This document shows, piece by piece, positions 49,766 through 58,948 of a DNA stretch of 64,000 nt. Every line of letters begins with the position of its first letter. Positions within the stretch are counted from its first letter, which is position 1. This stretch comes from Actinomycetes bacterium. Lineage in GTDB: Bacteria > Actinomycetota > Thermoleophilia > Solirubrobacterales > 70-9. The stretch lies in the NCBI GenBank assembly GCA_016861045.1, contig BOKP01000004.1, forward strand, positions 310,001 through 374,000. Reading direction: 5' to 3'. The notes beneath the pieces are model-generated. The model was not told the DNA's origin. It saw only the letters and a list, made by a program, of their open reading frames with translations, and searched no databases. Position numbers and translations under genes: made by a program.

Positions 49766-50643
49766 CGCGCCTCCTCCTCCTCGCCCATCAGCGCCTCGGA
49801 GCCGGCGAAGCGGATGTAGATCACGACCATCAGCATGATCACGGCCATCAGGATGAACGAGAGCGCCGCCGCCATCGGGTAGTCGCGCAGGTTCAGATAC
49901 AGGCCCTGGATCACGTTGCCGACCATGTGCTGGTTGGTCGAGCCGAGGAAGATCGCGTTGATGTAGTCGCCGGCGGCGGGGATGAAGGTGAGCAGCGTGC
50001 CGGCGACGATGCCCGGCGCCGACAGCGGCAGAGTCACCTTCAGGAACGCCGTCCGCGAGGACGAGTAGAGGTCCTTGGCCGCCTCGATCAGCCGCGGGTC
50101 GAGGCGCTCGAGGCTGGCGTAGATCGGCAGCACCATGAACGGCAGGAAGTTGTAGGTGATGCCCGCGATCACGGCCGTTCCCGTCGCCAGCAGGCGGCCG
50201 TCGTCACCGAGGATCCCGACGGCCTTCAGGACGTCGACGACGACGCCGTCGTCGGAGAGGATCGTCGTCCAGGCGATCGTCCGGATCAGGTAGGTGGTGA
50301 AGAACGGGGCGACGACCGCGAACAGCAGCGCGTTCTTCCAGCGGCCGCCGCGGAAGGCGATCGCGTAGGCGAGCGGGTAGGCGATGACGAGCGCGATCAG
50401 CGTCGCGACGCCGGCGTAGATGAACGAGCGGATGAACTGCTCGTCGTAGGTGGTGATCGCGTCGGAGAAGTTCGACCACTCCCAGGTGAACTGGAAGCCG
50501 GTCTCCAGGGTGCCCGACTCGAGCGAGAGCCGGGCCATGAAGTAGAGCGGGATGACGAAGAACAGGGTCAGCCAGAGCAGGCCCGGACCCAGCAGCCCGT
50601 ACGGCAGGAGGCGGCGGCCGAGCGGCTTCGATGCGCCGTTCAT
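49762..50643 (-). CDS. potB: polyamine-type ABC transporter permease (PotB-like)
   Basis: This 293-residue permease has six helices. PFFTTYLIRTIAWTTILSDDG and NFLPFMVLPIYASLERLD are typical of PotB. The coupling loop is EAAKDLYSSSRTAFLKVTLP. It begins 41 bases after the binding-protein gene and overlaps the PotC-like gene by four bases. Together these form the membrane part of one importer. Confidence 0.9.
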   Translation of the reverse strand: MNGASKPLGRRLLPYGLLGPGLLWLTLFFVIPLYFMARLSLESGTLETGFQFTWEWSNFSDAITTYDEQFIRSFIYAGVATLIALVIAYPLAYAIAFRGGRWKNALLFAVVAPFFTTYLIRTIAWTTILSDDGVVVDVLKAVGILGDDGRLLATGTAVIAGITYNFLPFMVLPIYASLERLDPRLIEAAKDLYSSSRTAFLKVTLPLSAPGIVAGTLLTFIPAAGDYINAIFLGSTNQHMVGNVIQGLYLNLRDYPMAAALSFILMAVIMLMVVIYIRFAGSEALMGEEEEAR

Positions 50644-50684
50644 CGCGTTCCGCTCAACCGCCGCCCGTCGTCCTCAGTCGGCGC

Positions 50685-51845
50685 TCAGCCGGTGACGACC
50701 GCCTGCCAGGCCTGCTCGACCTCGGCGACGTCCTCCGGGCTCCCCGGCGGGTCGGTCTGCGTCGCGCAGTCGGCCGTGTACTCCTCGGTCGGGAAGATCA
50801 GCGGGCTCTTCGCCGCCTGCGGGTTGATCTTCTCGAGGTACGGCTTCACGCCCTCGACCGGCGAGAAGTAGTAGTTGTAGTCGGTGATCTGGGCCTGGTT
50901 CTTGGGCTCGTACACGTAGTTCATCCACGCGTACGCAGCGGTCGGGTTCGGCGCCCCGACCGGGATCACCATGTTGTCCGACCACAGCGAGCAGCCCTCG
51001 GCCGGCATCACGAACTGGATGTCGGGGTTGTCGGCCTGGAGCTGGATCGCGTCGCCGGACCAGCCGATCACCGCGACGACGTCGCCGTTGGCCATGTCAG
51101 CCGTGTAGTTGTTGCCGGTGAAGCGGCGGATCTGCCCCGACTCGGAGGCCTCCTTGAGCTTGTCGATCGTGTTCAGCCAGTCCTCCTTGGTCGCGTCCTC
51201 GGGGCGGATGCCGTCGGCCATCATCACGATCGGGACCGTGTCGCGCATCTCGCTCACCATCTCGACCTGGCCCTTGTACTTCGGGTCGAAGAGGTCGTTG
51301 GCCGATTTGATGTCGGGTGCCTGTGCCGTGTTGACGACGAGCCCGGTCATGCCGCTCTGCCACGGCAACGAGAACTTCCGGTCGGGGTCGAACGAGGGGC
51401 TCTGCAGGCTCGGGACGAGGTTGTCCATCGCCGGCTTGACGGCCTCCTGGTCGAAGTCCTGCAGGTAGCCGAGCTTGTACATCTTGTTCGCCATCCAGTC
51501 GGTGACGACCATGATCGAGCGGCCGCCCGACTCGCCCTGGTCGAGGAGCGGCTGCATCTTGCCGAAGAACTCGGCGTTGTCGTTGACGTCCTCGGTGTAC
51601 TTGACCGTGACGCCGGTCGCCTTCTCGAAGTCCGGCACGGTGTTGTCGTCGATGTAGAACGGCCAGTTCGAGATCGACAGCGTGCCGCTCGGCTCACCCT
51701 CCGCCATCGCCGTCGAAACGGCCGCGGTGTCGTCGCCGCCCTCGATCCCGCCGCCGCCGCCGCCGCACGCCGCCACCAGCAGCGCCGCCGCCAGCACCAA
51801 GACCGCGGCCAGCGGCCGCATCCATCCCCTTGCCCCGTTGGTCAT
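50685..51845 (-). CDS. potD: polyamine-type ABC transporter substrate-binding lipoprotein (PotD-like)
   Basis: This 386-residue protein has a lipobox signal (VLAAALLVAACGGGG). The mature domain starts with LSISNWPFYIDDNTVPDFEK, the PotD/PotF-type pattern, and contains NPTAAYAWMNYVYEPKNQAQ. ATG 51845 lies directly before a suitable signal peptide; the frame is open 26 codons further upstream. It captures the substrate outside the cell. Position between ATPase and permease genes completes the operon. Confidence 0.9.
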   Translation of the reverse strand: MTNGARGWMRPLAAVLVLAAALLVAACGGGGGGIEGGDDTAAVSTAMAEGEPSGTLSISNWPFYIDDNTVPDFEKATGVTVKYTEDVNDNAEFFGKMQPLLDQGESGGRSIMVVTDWMANKMYKLGYLQDFDQEAVKPAMDNLVPSLQSPSFDPDRKFSLPWQSGMTGLVVNTAQAPDIKSANDLFDPKYKGQVEMVSEMRDTVPIVMMADGIRPEDATKEDWLNTIDKLKEASESGQIRRFTGNNYTADMANGDVVAVIGWSGDAIQLQADNPDIQFVMPAEGCSLWSDNMVIPVGAPNPTAAYAWMNYVYEPKNQAQITDYNYYFSPVEGVKPYLEKINPQAAKSPLIFPTEEYTADCATQTDPPGSPEDVAEVEQAWQAVVTG

Positions 51846-51912
51846 CGTCCCTCTGCCTCCTCGGCCGGTTTGCTGTCGGTTGTCGTCTCGTTCCTCAAAG
51901 GTCATCGGCGGC

Positions 51913-53064
51913 TCAGGCCGCATCGGCGCGCTCGCGGGCGAGCGCCTCGTGGTCGGCGGTGGCCCGCTCGGTGCCGGACTCGCGGACCAGGTGGATGTGC
52001 TCGGGCGTCCACGACAGGGTCACGTCGGCGCCGCCGCCGGGCAGCTCCTGGCGCTTCGCCTCGTCGGTGTTCAGGTAGAGCACCGTCATCCGCGCCCCGC
52101 CGCGAAGCTCGACGACGAGCTGGGTCGCGGTCCCGAGGAAGACCGAGCTGGTGACGACTCCGTCGACGCTCTGGGCGTCGGCCGCCAGCTCGGGGGCGGG
52201 CATGCCCTTCGGCGCGACGTAGAGCTTCTCGGGACGGACGACGGCGTGGCAGCGCTCGCCGGTGCCGAGGCCGTTGGCGTCGGCGCTGATCGTGACCCCG
52301 GCCTCGAGCTCGACCTCCGCCTTCTCGCCCGACAGCGAGCGGACGACGCCGGGCATCAGGTTCGAGACGCCGATGAAGCCGGCGACGAAGGTCGTGGTCG
52401 GGCGCTCGTAGATCTCGACCGGGTTGTCGACCTGCTCGACGACGCCGCGGTTCATGACCGCGATCCGGTCCGACATCGTCAGCGCCTCCTCCTGGTCGTG
52501 GGTGACATAGACGAACGTGATCCCGATCTCCTGCTGGATCCGCTTGAGCTCGAGCTGCAGGCCCTTGCGGAGCTTCAGGTCGAGGGCGCCGAGCGGCTCG
52601 TCGAGCAGCAGCACCTTCGGCAGGTTCACAACCGCGCGGGCCAGCGCCACGCGCTGCTGCTGGCCGCCGGAGAGCTGGTTCGGCTTCCGGTTCGCCTCGT
52701 TGGCGAGGCCGACCCGCTCGAGCTCCGCCTTGACGCGCTCGTCGATCTCCGCCTTGTCGACCCGCTTGCGCTTGAGCCCGTACGCGACGTTGTCGCGCAC
52801 GGTCAGGTGCGGGAACAGCGCGTAGCTCTGAAAGACGGTGTTCGTCGGCCGCTTGTGAGCCGGCAGTCCGGCGACGTCCTCGCCGCCGACGAGGATCTCG
52901 CCCGCGTTCGGCTCCTCGAAGCCGGCGATCATCCGCAGCGTCGTCGTCTTGCCGCAGCCGCTCGGCCCGAGCAGCGTGAAGAACTCGCCCTCCCTGATGT
53001 CGAGGTCGATCGAATCGACCGCGGTGAACTCGCCGAACCGCTTGGTGACCCCGCGCAGGCTCAC
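51913..53064 (-). CDS. potA: polyamine-type ABC transporter ATPase (PotA-like)
   Basis: This 383-residue ATPase has Walker [17 protein letters not shown], signature [14 protein letters not shown], Walker [13 protein letters not shown], and the C-terminal TOBE domain of the PotA/MalK group from about 250 on. It starts with GTG 53064. It is the first gene of the minus-strand operon; the 272-base gap to the divergent aminotransferase gene probably holds both promoters. The substrate is inferred from the binding-protein and downstream genes. Confidence 0.92.
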   Translation of the reverse strand: MSLRGVTKRFGEFTAVDSIDLDIREGEFFTLLGPSGCGKTTTLRMIAGFEEPNAGEILVGGEDVAGLPAHKRPTNTVFQSYALFPHLTVRDNVAYGLKRKRVDKAEIDERVKAELERVGLANEANRKPNQLSGGQQQRVALARAVVNLPKVLLLDEPLGALDLKLRKGLQLELKRIQQEIGITFVYVTHDQEEALTMSDRIAVMNRGVVEQVDNPVEIYERPTTTFVAGFIGVSNLMPGVVRSLSGEKAEVELEAGVTISADANGLGTGERCHAVVRPEKLYVAPKGMPAPELAADAQSVDGVVTSSVFLGTATQLVVELRGGARMTVLYLNTDEAKRQELPGGGADVTLSWTPEHIHLVRESGTERATADHEALARERADAA

Positions 53065-53185
53065 CCCGGATCGAGCGTTGCCGTTCGATGTCGGTGCTGC
53101 TTCCGTAACTCCTCCTCACCCAGGCCCCGGAACTTGACTCGGGAAACCTAGCCTACTAGGGACCCTCTCCGATGGCTCGGCTTCC

Positions 53186-53274
53186 GGCAATCTCCGGTTG
53201 CCTCAATCTCGAACCCGTGAGTTGTACATCGCGTATAATCATCGCGTCGGGGGTTGAACCAAATCTCGGTTGCC
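53186..53274 (+). promoter_or_regulatory. promoter region with TATAAT flanked by a direct repeat
   Basis: A perfect TATAAT lies at 53234-53239, about 100 bases before the aminotransferase start, though no good -35 is at 17 bases. AATCTCCGGTTGCC (53189-53202) and AATCTCGGTTGCC (53262-53274) bracket it as direct repeats. The first copy also forms a palindrome GGCAA-N7-TTGCC (53186-53202). Paired sites around a -10 suggest control by a regulator, perhaps the PucR protein encoded downstream. Confidence 0.5.
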
Positions 53275-53336
53275 GGCCCCGGTCCGACGCTCTACCTTTG
53301 TTCAAAGCGTCGAGTCGACCCGAAAGGCGGGAAATC

Positions 53337-54734
53337 GTGGCTGTCAGCACCCCCCAGGCGATCCAGACCGTGACCGCGGGCGCGAGCCTGCAGGAGACGG
53401 CGCGCAAGCACCTCTGGATGCACTTCTCGCGGATGGGCGGCTACGACGCCGACCACGAGATCCCGATCATCACCCGGGGCGAGGGTGCCTACGTCTGGGA
53501 CGAGCACGGCAACCGCTACCTCGACGGCCTCAGCGCGCTCTTCTGCTGCAACGCCGGCCACGGCCGCGAGGCGTACGCCGAGGCCGCCGCCGCGCAGATC
53601 AAGGAGCTCGACTTCTACACGAACTGGAGCTACGCGCATCCGCGGGCGATCGAGCTCGCGGAGCGGGTCGCGGAGCTGACCCCGGGCGACCTCAACCGGG
53701 TCTTCTTCACGAACTCGGGCTCGGAGGCGGTCGAGGCGGCGATCAAGGTCGCCCGCAACTACTTCCGCGCCCACGGCAAGGGCCAGAAGCACAAGATCGT
53801 CGCCCGCGAGGTCGCCTACCACGGCACCACGATGGGGGCGCTGGCGGCCACCGGGCTGACCCCGCTCAAGACCCAGTTCGAGCCGTACATGCCGGGCGGG
53901 ATCCACGCGCCGAACACGAACGAGTACCACTGGCCGGCCGACCGCGATCCGCTTTGGGCGGCGGAGGAGCTGGGCCGGCTGGTCGAGTTCCACGGCCCGG
54001 AGACGATCGCCGCCGTGATCCTCGAGCCGCTCCAGAACGCCGGTGGCTGCATCCCGCCGCAGGAGGGCTACTTCCAGCGCGTCCGCGAGATCTGCGACGA
54101 GCACGACATCCTCCTGATCAGCGACGAGGTGATCTGCTCGTGGGGCCGGCTCGGCCACTACTTCGGCTGCCAGCGCTACGGCTTCCAGCCCGACATCATC
54201 ACGACCGCGAAGGCGCTCACCGGCGCCTACATCCCGATGGGGGCGATGATCGCCTCCGAGGAGGTCTACGAGCCGTTCTCGAGCGGGACCGCGTCGTTCG
54301 CCCACGGCTCGACCTTCGGCGGCCACCCGGTGGCAGCCGCGGTCGGGCTCGCCAACCTCGACGCCTTCGCCGAGGAGGACCTCTGCGGCCACGTGCTCCG
54401 CAAGGAGGACGAGTTCCGTCGGACGCTCGAGGACCTGCGCGACATCCCGATCGTCGGTGACGTCCGCGGCGCCGGCTTCTTCCACGCGATCGAGCTCGTC
54501 AAGGATCGCGACACCAAGCAGGGGTTCGACTCCGAGGAGAGCGAGTGGCTGCTGCGCGGCTTCCTCTCCGGTGAGCTCTACCGCCGCGGCCTGATCTGCC
54601 GCGCCGACGATCGCGGCGACCCCGTGATCCAGCTCTCGCCACCGCTCGTCTGCGACACCGAGCACTTCGAGGAGATCGGCGCGGTGCTGCGGCCGGTGCT
54701 CGAGGAGGCCTGGGACCGGGTCCGGTCGCGCTAG
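53337..54734 (+). CDS. class III aminotransferase (omega-amino acid or polyamine: pyruvate type)
   Basis: This 465-residue PLP enzyme has FFTNSGSEAVEAAIKVARNY, AYHGTTMGALAATG, LISDEVICSWGRLG (the D that binds the pyridine nitrogen) and the lysine in IITTAKALTGAYIPMGA. FLSGELYRRGLICR lies in the C-terminal domain. The pattern matches putrescine or beta-alanine transaminases using pyruvate. GTG 53337 has AAAGGCGG upstream. Alanine formed would be recycled by the alanine dehydrogenase encoded two genes downstream. Confidence 0.9.
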   Translation: MAVSTPQAIQTVTAGASLQETARKHLWMHFSRMGGYDADHEIPIITRGEGAYVWDEHGNRYLDGLSALFCCNAGHGREAYAEAAAAQIKELDFYTNWSYAHPRAIELAERVAELTPGDLNRVFFTNSGSEAVEAAIKVARNYFRAHGKGQKHKIVAREVAYHGTTMGALAATGLTPLKTQFEPYMPGGIHAPNTNEYHWPADRDPLWAAEELGRLVEFHGPETIAAVILEPLQNAGGCIPPQEGYFQRVREICDEHDILLISDEVICSWGRLGHYFGCQRYGFQPDIITTAKALTGAYIPMGAMIASEEVYEPFSSGTASFAHGSTFGGHPVAAAVGLANLDAFAEEDLCGHVLRKEDEFRRTLEDLRDIPIVGDVRGAGFFHAIELVKDRDTKQGFDSEESEWLLRGFLSGELYRRGLICRADDRGDPVIQLSPPLVCDTEHFEEIGAVLRPVLEEAWDRVRSR

Positions 54735-54769
54735 GCCCCCGGCCGGGCGTTCGAACGCGTCCCGGGGCC

Positions 54770-56323
54770 GTGCTCTCCGTCCGCAGCCTGCTCGACGAGT
54801 TCGGCCTCGAACTCGCGGTCGGGGGCGCCTCGGGGCGGAGCCCGATCCGCTGGGTCCACATCTCCGAGCTCGAGGACCCGACGCCGTTCCTCTCGGGGGG
54901 CGAGCTGCTGCTCACCACCGGGATCAACCTGAAGACGGCCGCGCGGCAGCGCCGGTTCGTGCGGCTGCTCGCCGGCAAGGGCGCCGCCGGCCTCGGCCTC
55001 GCCGTCGGCCACGACCACCCGGCGCTGCCGCCGGCGCTGGTCGAGGAGGCGGAGGCACGGGGCCTGCCGCTGTTCGAGCTGCCGTTCGAGCTCCCGTTCA
55101 TCGCGATCACGGAGTGGGCCTCCACCCGGCTGATCAACGAGGGCTATGCCGCTCTCGAGCGCTCGGTCGAGGTCCACGCCCGCCTCGAGGCCATGGTGCT
55201 CGCCGAGCGCGGGCTGCCCGAGATCATGCGCGTGATCGCCGAGTCGGTCTCGGGTGCGGCGCTGCTGCTCGACGACCGCGGCCTCGAGCTCGGCCGCCAT
55301 CCGCGCGAGCGCGGCTTCTCGCGCCGGGCCGCCGCGGAGATCACCGCCGAGGTGAACGAGCGCGCGCAGGCGGGGCGCCAGGCGGCCTTCGTCGCCGAGC
55401 GCGGATCGCTGGCCGGCCGCGCCGTCGCCGTGCCCGTGCCGCTCGGCGACAGCGGCAATCGCGGCCACTGGCTCGTCCTCGCTCGCCGCGGCGGCGAGAT
55501 CGGCGACCTCGAGCGCCTGCTCGCCCGCCAGGCGGCGACCGCGATCGCGCTCGAGATGATGCGCGAGCGCGCCGTCCGCGAGACCGAGCGCCGGCTCGCC
55601 GGCGACGTCCTCGCCGAGGCGCTGGGCGGCAACCTCGACGACGAGGACGTGCGCGGGCGCCTGCAGCCCTTCGGCATCGGCGACCGGGTCGCCGTCCTCC
55701 TCTTCGAGCTCGAGGAGTCGGCCGACGACGCGGCCGTGCTGGCCGGATCGCTCGCCGTGCCCGCGGTGGCCGCCGTCAACGCCGCCGCCGGCCGCCCGCT
55801 GCTCTGCGCGATCGTCGACCCCGGCGACCGCGACCCGGTCGAGCTGGCGCGCGAGGGCAGGGCGGCGCTGGCGGCCTCCGGGCGCGCGGTACGCGCCGCC
55901 GCCAGCCGCGCGACCGGCGTCGCGTCGCTCCGCCGGGCCTTCCACGAGGCGCGCTGCGCGCTCGAGGCGACGGCGATGGCCAACGGCGGGGCGCCCGATG
56001 TCGCGTCCCACAGGGACCTCGGCGCCTTCACGCTGCTGCTCTCGCTCCATGACGACGAGGCCCTGCGGACCTACGCCGACGAGCTGCTGGGGCCGATCGC
56101 CGACGGCGAGGGCGAGTACGGCGCCGAGCTGCTGCGATCGCTGGAGGCGTTCATCGAGCGCAACGGGCAGTGGGAGCGGGCGGCCCGCGACCTCTACTGC
56201 CACCGCCACACCCTGCGCTACCGGATCCGCCGGATCGAGGAGCTGACCGGGCGTGACCTCGGGCAGGCCCAGGACAGGATCGAGCTCTGGCTCGCGCTGC
56301 GCGCCCGGGAGCTGGTCCGGTAG
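54770..56323 (+). CDS. PucR-family transcriptional regulator
   Basis: This 517-residue protein has an N-terminal PucR domain (about 8-125, with VHISELEDPTPFLSGGELLL), a central GGDEF-like region and a C-terminal helix-turn-helix of the PucR type (about 455-512, ERAARDLYCHRHTLRYRIRR). PucR proteins activate catabolic genes in response to substrate or intermediate. It is placed between the aminotransferase and alanine dehydrogenase genes, and is the natural candidate to bind the direct repeats upstream of the former. Start GTG 54770. Confidence 0.92.
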   Translation: MLSVRSLLDEFGLELAVGGASGRSPIRWVHISELEDPTPFLSGGELLLTTGINLKTAARQRRFVRLLAGKGAAGLGLAVGHDHPALPPALVEEAEARGLPLFELPFELPFIAITEWASTRLINEGYAALERSVEVHARLEAMVLAERGLPEIMRVIAESVSGAALLLDDRGLELGRHPRERGFSRRAAAEITAEVNERAQAGRQAAFVAERGSLAGRAVAVPVPLGDSGNRGHWLVLARRGGEIGDLERLLARQAATAIALEMMRERAVRETERRLAGDVLAEALGGNLDDEDVRGRLQPFGIGDRVAVLLFELEESADDAAVLAGSLAVPAVAAVNAAAGRPLLCAIVDPGDRDPVELAREGRAALAASGRAVRAAASRATGVASLRRAFHEARCALEATAMANGGAPDVASHRDLGAFTLLLSLHDDEALRTYADELLGPIADGEGEYGAELLRSLEAFIERNGQWERAARDLYCHRHTLRYRIRRIEELTGRDLGQAQDRIELWLALRARELVR

Positions 56324-56365
56324 AAGAGCTGACGGATCGTTCGCCAATCGAGAAGAGGAGAGTCG

Positions 56366-57487
56366 ATGAAGGTTGGAGTCCCCACCGAGATCAAGGAGGA
56401 GGAGTACCGGGTCGCCCTGACCGCGGTCGGCGCGCGCGAGCTCGCCGAGCACGGGCATGAGGTGCTGGTCCAGAAGGGAGCCGGGGAGGGCAGCGCGATC
56501 GCCGACGCCGACTACGAGGCGCAGGGCGCGCGGATCGTCGACTCCGCCGCCGCGATCTTCGCCGAGGCGGACATGATCCTCGGGGTCAAGGAGCCGCAGC
56601 CGGTCGAGGTCGAGATGCTGCAGCCCGAGCAGACCCTGTTCACCTACCTCCACCTCGCCCCGGCGCCGGATCTGACCCGGGGGCTCTGCGGGACCGGCGC
56701 GACCTGCATCGCCTACGAGACGGTCGAGGACGCGGCCGGGCGGCTGCCGCTGCTCGCGCCGATGAGCGAGATCGCGGGCCGGATCGCGACCCAGGCCGGG
56801 GCCTTCTTCCTCGAGAAGCCGATGGGCGGGCGCGGCATCCTGCTCGGCGGCGTCCCGGGCGTGGCCGCCGCCAACGTGATGGTGATCGGCGCCGGCGCCG
56901 TCGGCATCAACGCCGCCCAGATGGCGGTAGGGATGGCCGCCGACGTGTTCCTGTTCGATCTCAGCATCGACGCGCTCCGTCGCGCCGACCTGCAGTTCGC
57001 GGGCTCGCTCTCGACCGTGTTCAGCTCGACCCTGTCGATCGAGGAGATGCTGCCGCGCGTCGACCTCGTGATCGGTGCGGTGCTCGTCCAGGGCGCCCGC
57101 GCCCCGCACGTGATCAAGCGCGAGCAGCTCGCCCTGATGAAGCCCGGCGCGGTGCTCGTCGATGTCGCGATCGACCAGGGCGGCTGCTTCGAGACCTCGA
57201 AGCCGACGACCCACACCGACCCGGTCTACGAGGTCGACGGGGTAACCCACTACTGCGTCGCCAACATGCCCGGCGCGGTCCCGATCACCTCGACGCAGGC
57301 GCTAACGAACGCGACGCTGCCCTACGTGCTCTCGCTCGCCGACAACGGCGTCGAGGGGGCGCTCGAGCGCGACCCGGGCCTGGTTCCCGGCGTCAACGTC
57401 GCCGCCGGGAAGGTCACCCATCCCGGCGTCGCCGAGGGCGTCGGCACCGACCACGTCCCGGTCGCCGACGCGCTCGGGATCGGCTGA
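56366..57487 (+). CDS. ald: alanine dehydrogenase
   Basis: This 373-residue protein matches the family end to end: MKVGVPTEIKEEEYRVALT, the catalytic lysine in LGVKEPQP, the histidine in FTYLHLAPAP, and the NAD site VIGAGAVGINAAQMA. The enzyme deaminates L-alanine to pyruvate, giving NADH and ammonium. AGAGGAG lies six bases before the ATG. In this locus it could remove the alanine made by the pyruvate-dependent aminotransferase, closing the cycle. Confidence 0.96.
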   Translation: MKVGVPTEIKEEEYRVALTAVGARELAEHGHEVLVQKGAGEGSAIADADYEAQGARIVDSAAAIFAEADMILGVKEPQPVEVEMLQPEQTLFTYLHLAPAPDLTRGLCGTGATCIAYETVEDAAGRLPLLAPMSEIAGRIATQAGAFFLEKPMGGRGILLGGVPGVAAANVMVIGAGAVGINAAQMAVGMAADVFLFDLSIDALRRADLQFAGSLSTVFSSTLSIEEMLPRVDLVIGAVLVQGARAPHVIKREQLALMKPGAVLVDVAIDQGGCFETSKPTTHTDPVYEVDGVTHYCVANMPGAVPITSTQALTNATLPYVLSLADNGVEGALERDPGLVPGVNVAAGKVTHPGVAEGVGTDHVPVADALGIG

Positions 57488-57650
57488 GCAGTCCGGCAGG
57501 GGCGGCCCAGCCGGTCGAGCGGGTCGAGACCGGCCATATGGACACGTTTCGTCCCGCTCGGCGCACCAAGGCCAAGAAGGAGGTCCGCCGGGGGGGCGTG
57601 TCGGATCGCGGCACTGTAGCGAATCGGTGAGCGATCTGCAAGCAAACGTT

Positions 57651-57656
57651 CATAAT
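57651..57656 (+). promoter_or_regulatory. possible -10 element before an SDR gene
   Basis: CATAAT at 57651-57656 is within an AT-rich stretch that is unusual here and lies about 55 bases before the GTG start. No good -35 is seen at the right distance. The rest of 57488-57712 shows no gene. Confidence 0.35.
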
Positions 57657-57712
57657 TACCGCCGCCGACGACGGCGGGGACGCGCCGCACCTCGCCGCTG
57701 TAGGTTGGGCGC

Positions 57713-58525
57713 GTGGAGATCGCGGGCAAGCGGGCGCTGTTGACGGGGGCCACGGGCGGGATCGGCCGCGCGATCGCGACCGCCCTCGCCGAGCGCGGGG
57801 CCGAGCTGGCCTTGAGCTCGCGCAAGGGCGAGGAGCTCGCCGCGCTGGCGACCGCGCTTCCGGGCGGCGGTCACGCGACCCTCGTCGCCGACCTCGCCGA
57901 GCCCGGCGCCGCCGAGCGCCTCGCCGCCGACGCGGCGGCGGCGGGCGAGGTCGACCTGCTCGTCGCCAACGCCGGCCTCCCCGGCTCTGGACGCCTGACC
58001 GGCTTCAGCGTCGAGGAGGTGTCGCGCGCGGTCCGGGTCAACCTCGAGGCGCCGATGCTGCTCGCCCGCGCGCTGCTGCCGGCGATGATCGAGCGCGGCG
58101 GCGGCCACCTGCTCTTCGTCTCCTCGCTCGCCGGCAAGGCCGCCTCGCCGCGCGCCTCCGTCTACAACGCGACCAAGTTCGGCCTCCGCGGCTTCGCCCT
58201 GGCGCTGCGGGAGGACCTCGCCGGCGACCGCGCCGGCGTCGGCGTCTCCGTCGTCCTGCCGGGCTTCATCCGCGACGCCGGCATGTTCGCCGACGCCGGC
58301 GCGAAGCTGCCGCCGGGGATGGGCACCTCGACGCCGGAGGAGGTCGCCGCCGGCGTCGTCAAGGCGATCGAGCAGGACCGGGCGGAGGTCGCGGTGGCGC
58401 CCGTCCAGCAGCGCCTCCTCGTCGGCTTCGCCCATGTGCTCCCGGGCCTCGCCGCGCGGGTGCAGCGCCGCGGCGGCGCGAAGATCGCCGACGACGTCGC
58501 GCGCGGCCAGACGGACAAGCGCTGA
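57713..58525 (+). CDS. short-chain dehydrogenase/reductase
   Basis: This 270-residue SDR has TGATGGIG at 11-18, NAG in VANAGLPG and catalytic S138, Y151 and K155 (YNATK). Classical SDR without extra domains; the C-terminal 40 residues are basic. Reaction is NAD(P)-linked oxidoreduction; substrate unknown. GTG start at 57713. It is separated from ald by 225 bases and is probably a separate unit. Confidence 0.9.
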   Translation: MEIAGKRALLTGATGGIGRAIATALAERGAELALSSRKGEELAALATALPGGGHATLVADLAEPGAAERLAADAAAAGEVDLLVANAGLPGSGRLTGFSVEEVSRAVRVNLEAPMLLARALLPAMIERGGGHLLFVSSLAGKAASPRASVYNATKFGLRGFALALREDLAGDRAGVGVSVVLPGFIRDAGMFADAGAKLPPGMGTSTPEEVAAGVVKAIEQDRAEVAVAPVQQRLLVGFAHVLPGLAARVQRRGGAKIADDVARGQTDKR

Positions 58526-58594
58526 TCCGCTCCCACCCGGCTGCATCCAGCGGGTAGCTTTATCCCGTACCCGCGAAGGAGGCGAGCAGGAGCG

Positions 58595-58921
58595 ATGAGC
58601 AGCAAGCGCGACGACCGCGACCGCGACCTGGTCGCCAGGGAGGAGGCGGCGGCGGCGGCCGAGGCGGCCGACATCGGCGGGCGCACCGACAGCCAGCGGC
58701 TGCCCGAGGCCGAGCGGCCGCTCGCCGAGGCCGGGGAGGGGGTCGCCGAGGGCTTCGAGCTGGCCGAGGAGCAGCTCATCCAGTCCGCCTCCCACGGGAC
58801 AAAGCGCGGCCACCCGCTCGGGGATCGCTTCCCCGGCGAGGACGGGCGGTCGCAGGGTCTTACGATCCACGGGGAGGCCGACCACGAGAAGGCCTCGGAG
58901 AAGGAAGACAGCGACGAGTAG
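58595..58921 (+). CDS. small acidic hypothetical protein
   Basis: This 108-residue polar protein contains many Asp, Glu, Lys and Ala residues and no membrane segment. The middle holds GFELAEEQLIQSASHG. It looks partly disordered with one helix. I do not recognise a function, though similar short proteins are known to me in actinobacteria. A GGAGG and AGGAG stretch precedes the ATG at 58595. The aconitase gene follows after 27 bases, with which it may be co-transcribed. Confidence 0.65.
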   Translation: MSSKRDDRDRDLVAREEAAAAAEAADIGGRTDSQRLPEAERPLAEAGEGVAEGFELAEEQLIQSASHGTKRGHPLGDRFPGEDGRSQGLTIHGEADHEKASEKEDSDE

Positions 58922-58948
58922 CGCCGGCGGGCGCGTGAAGGAGGCAGG

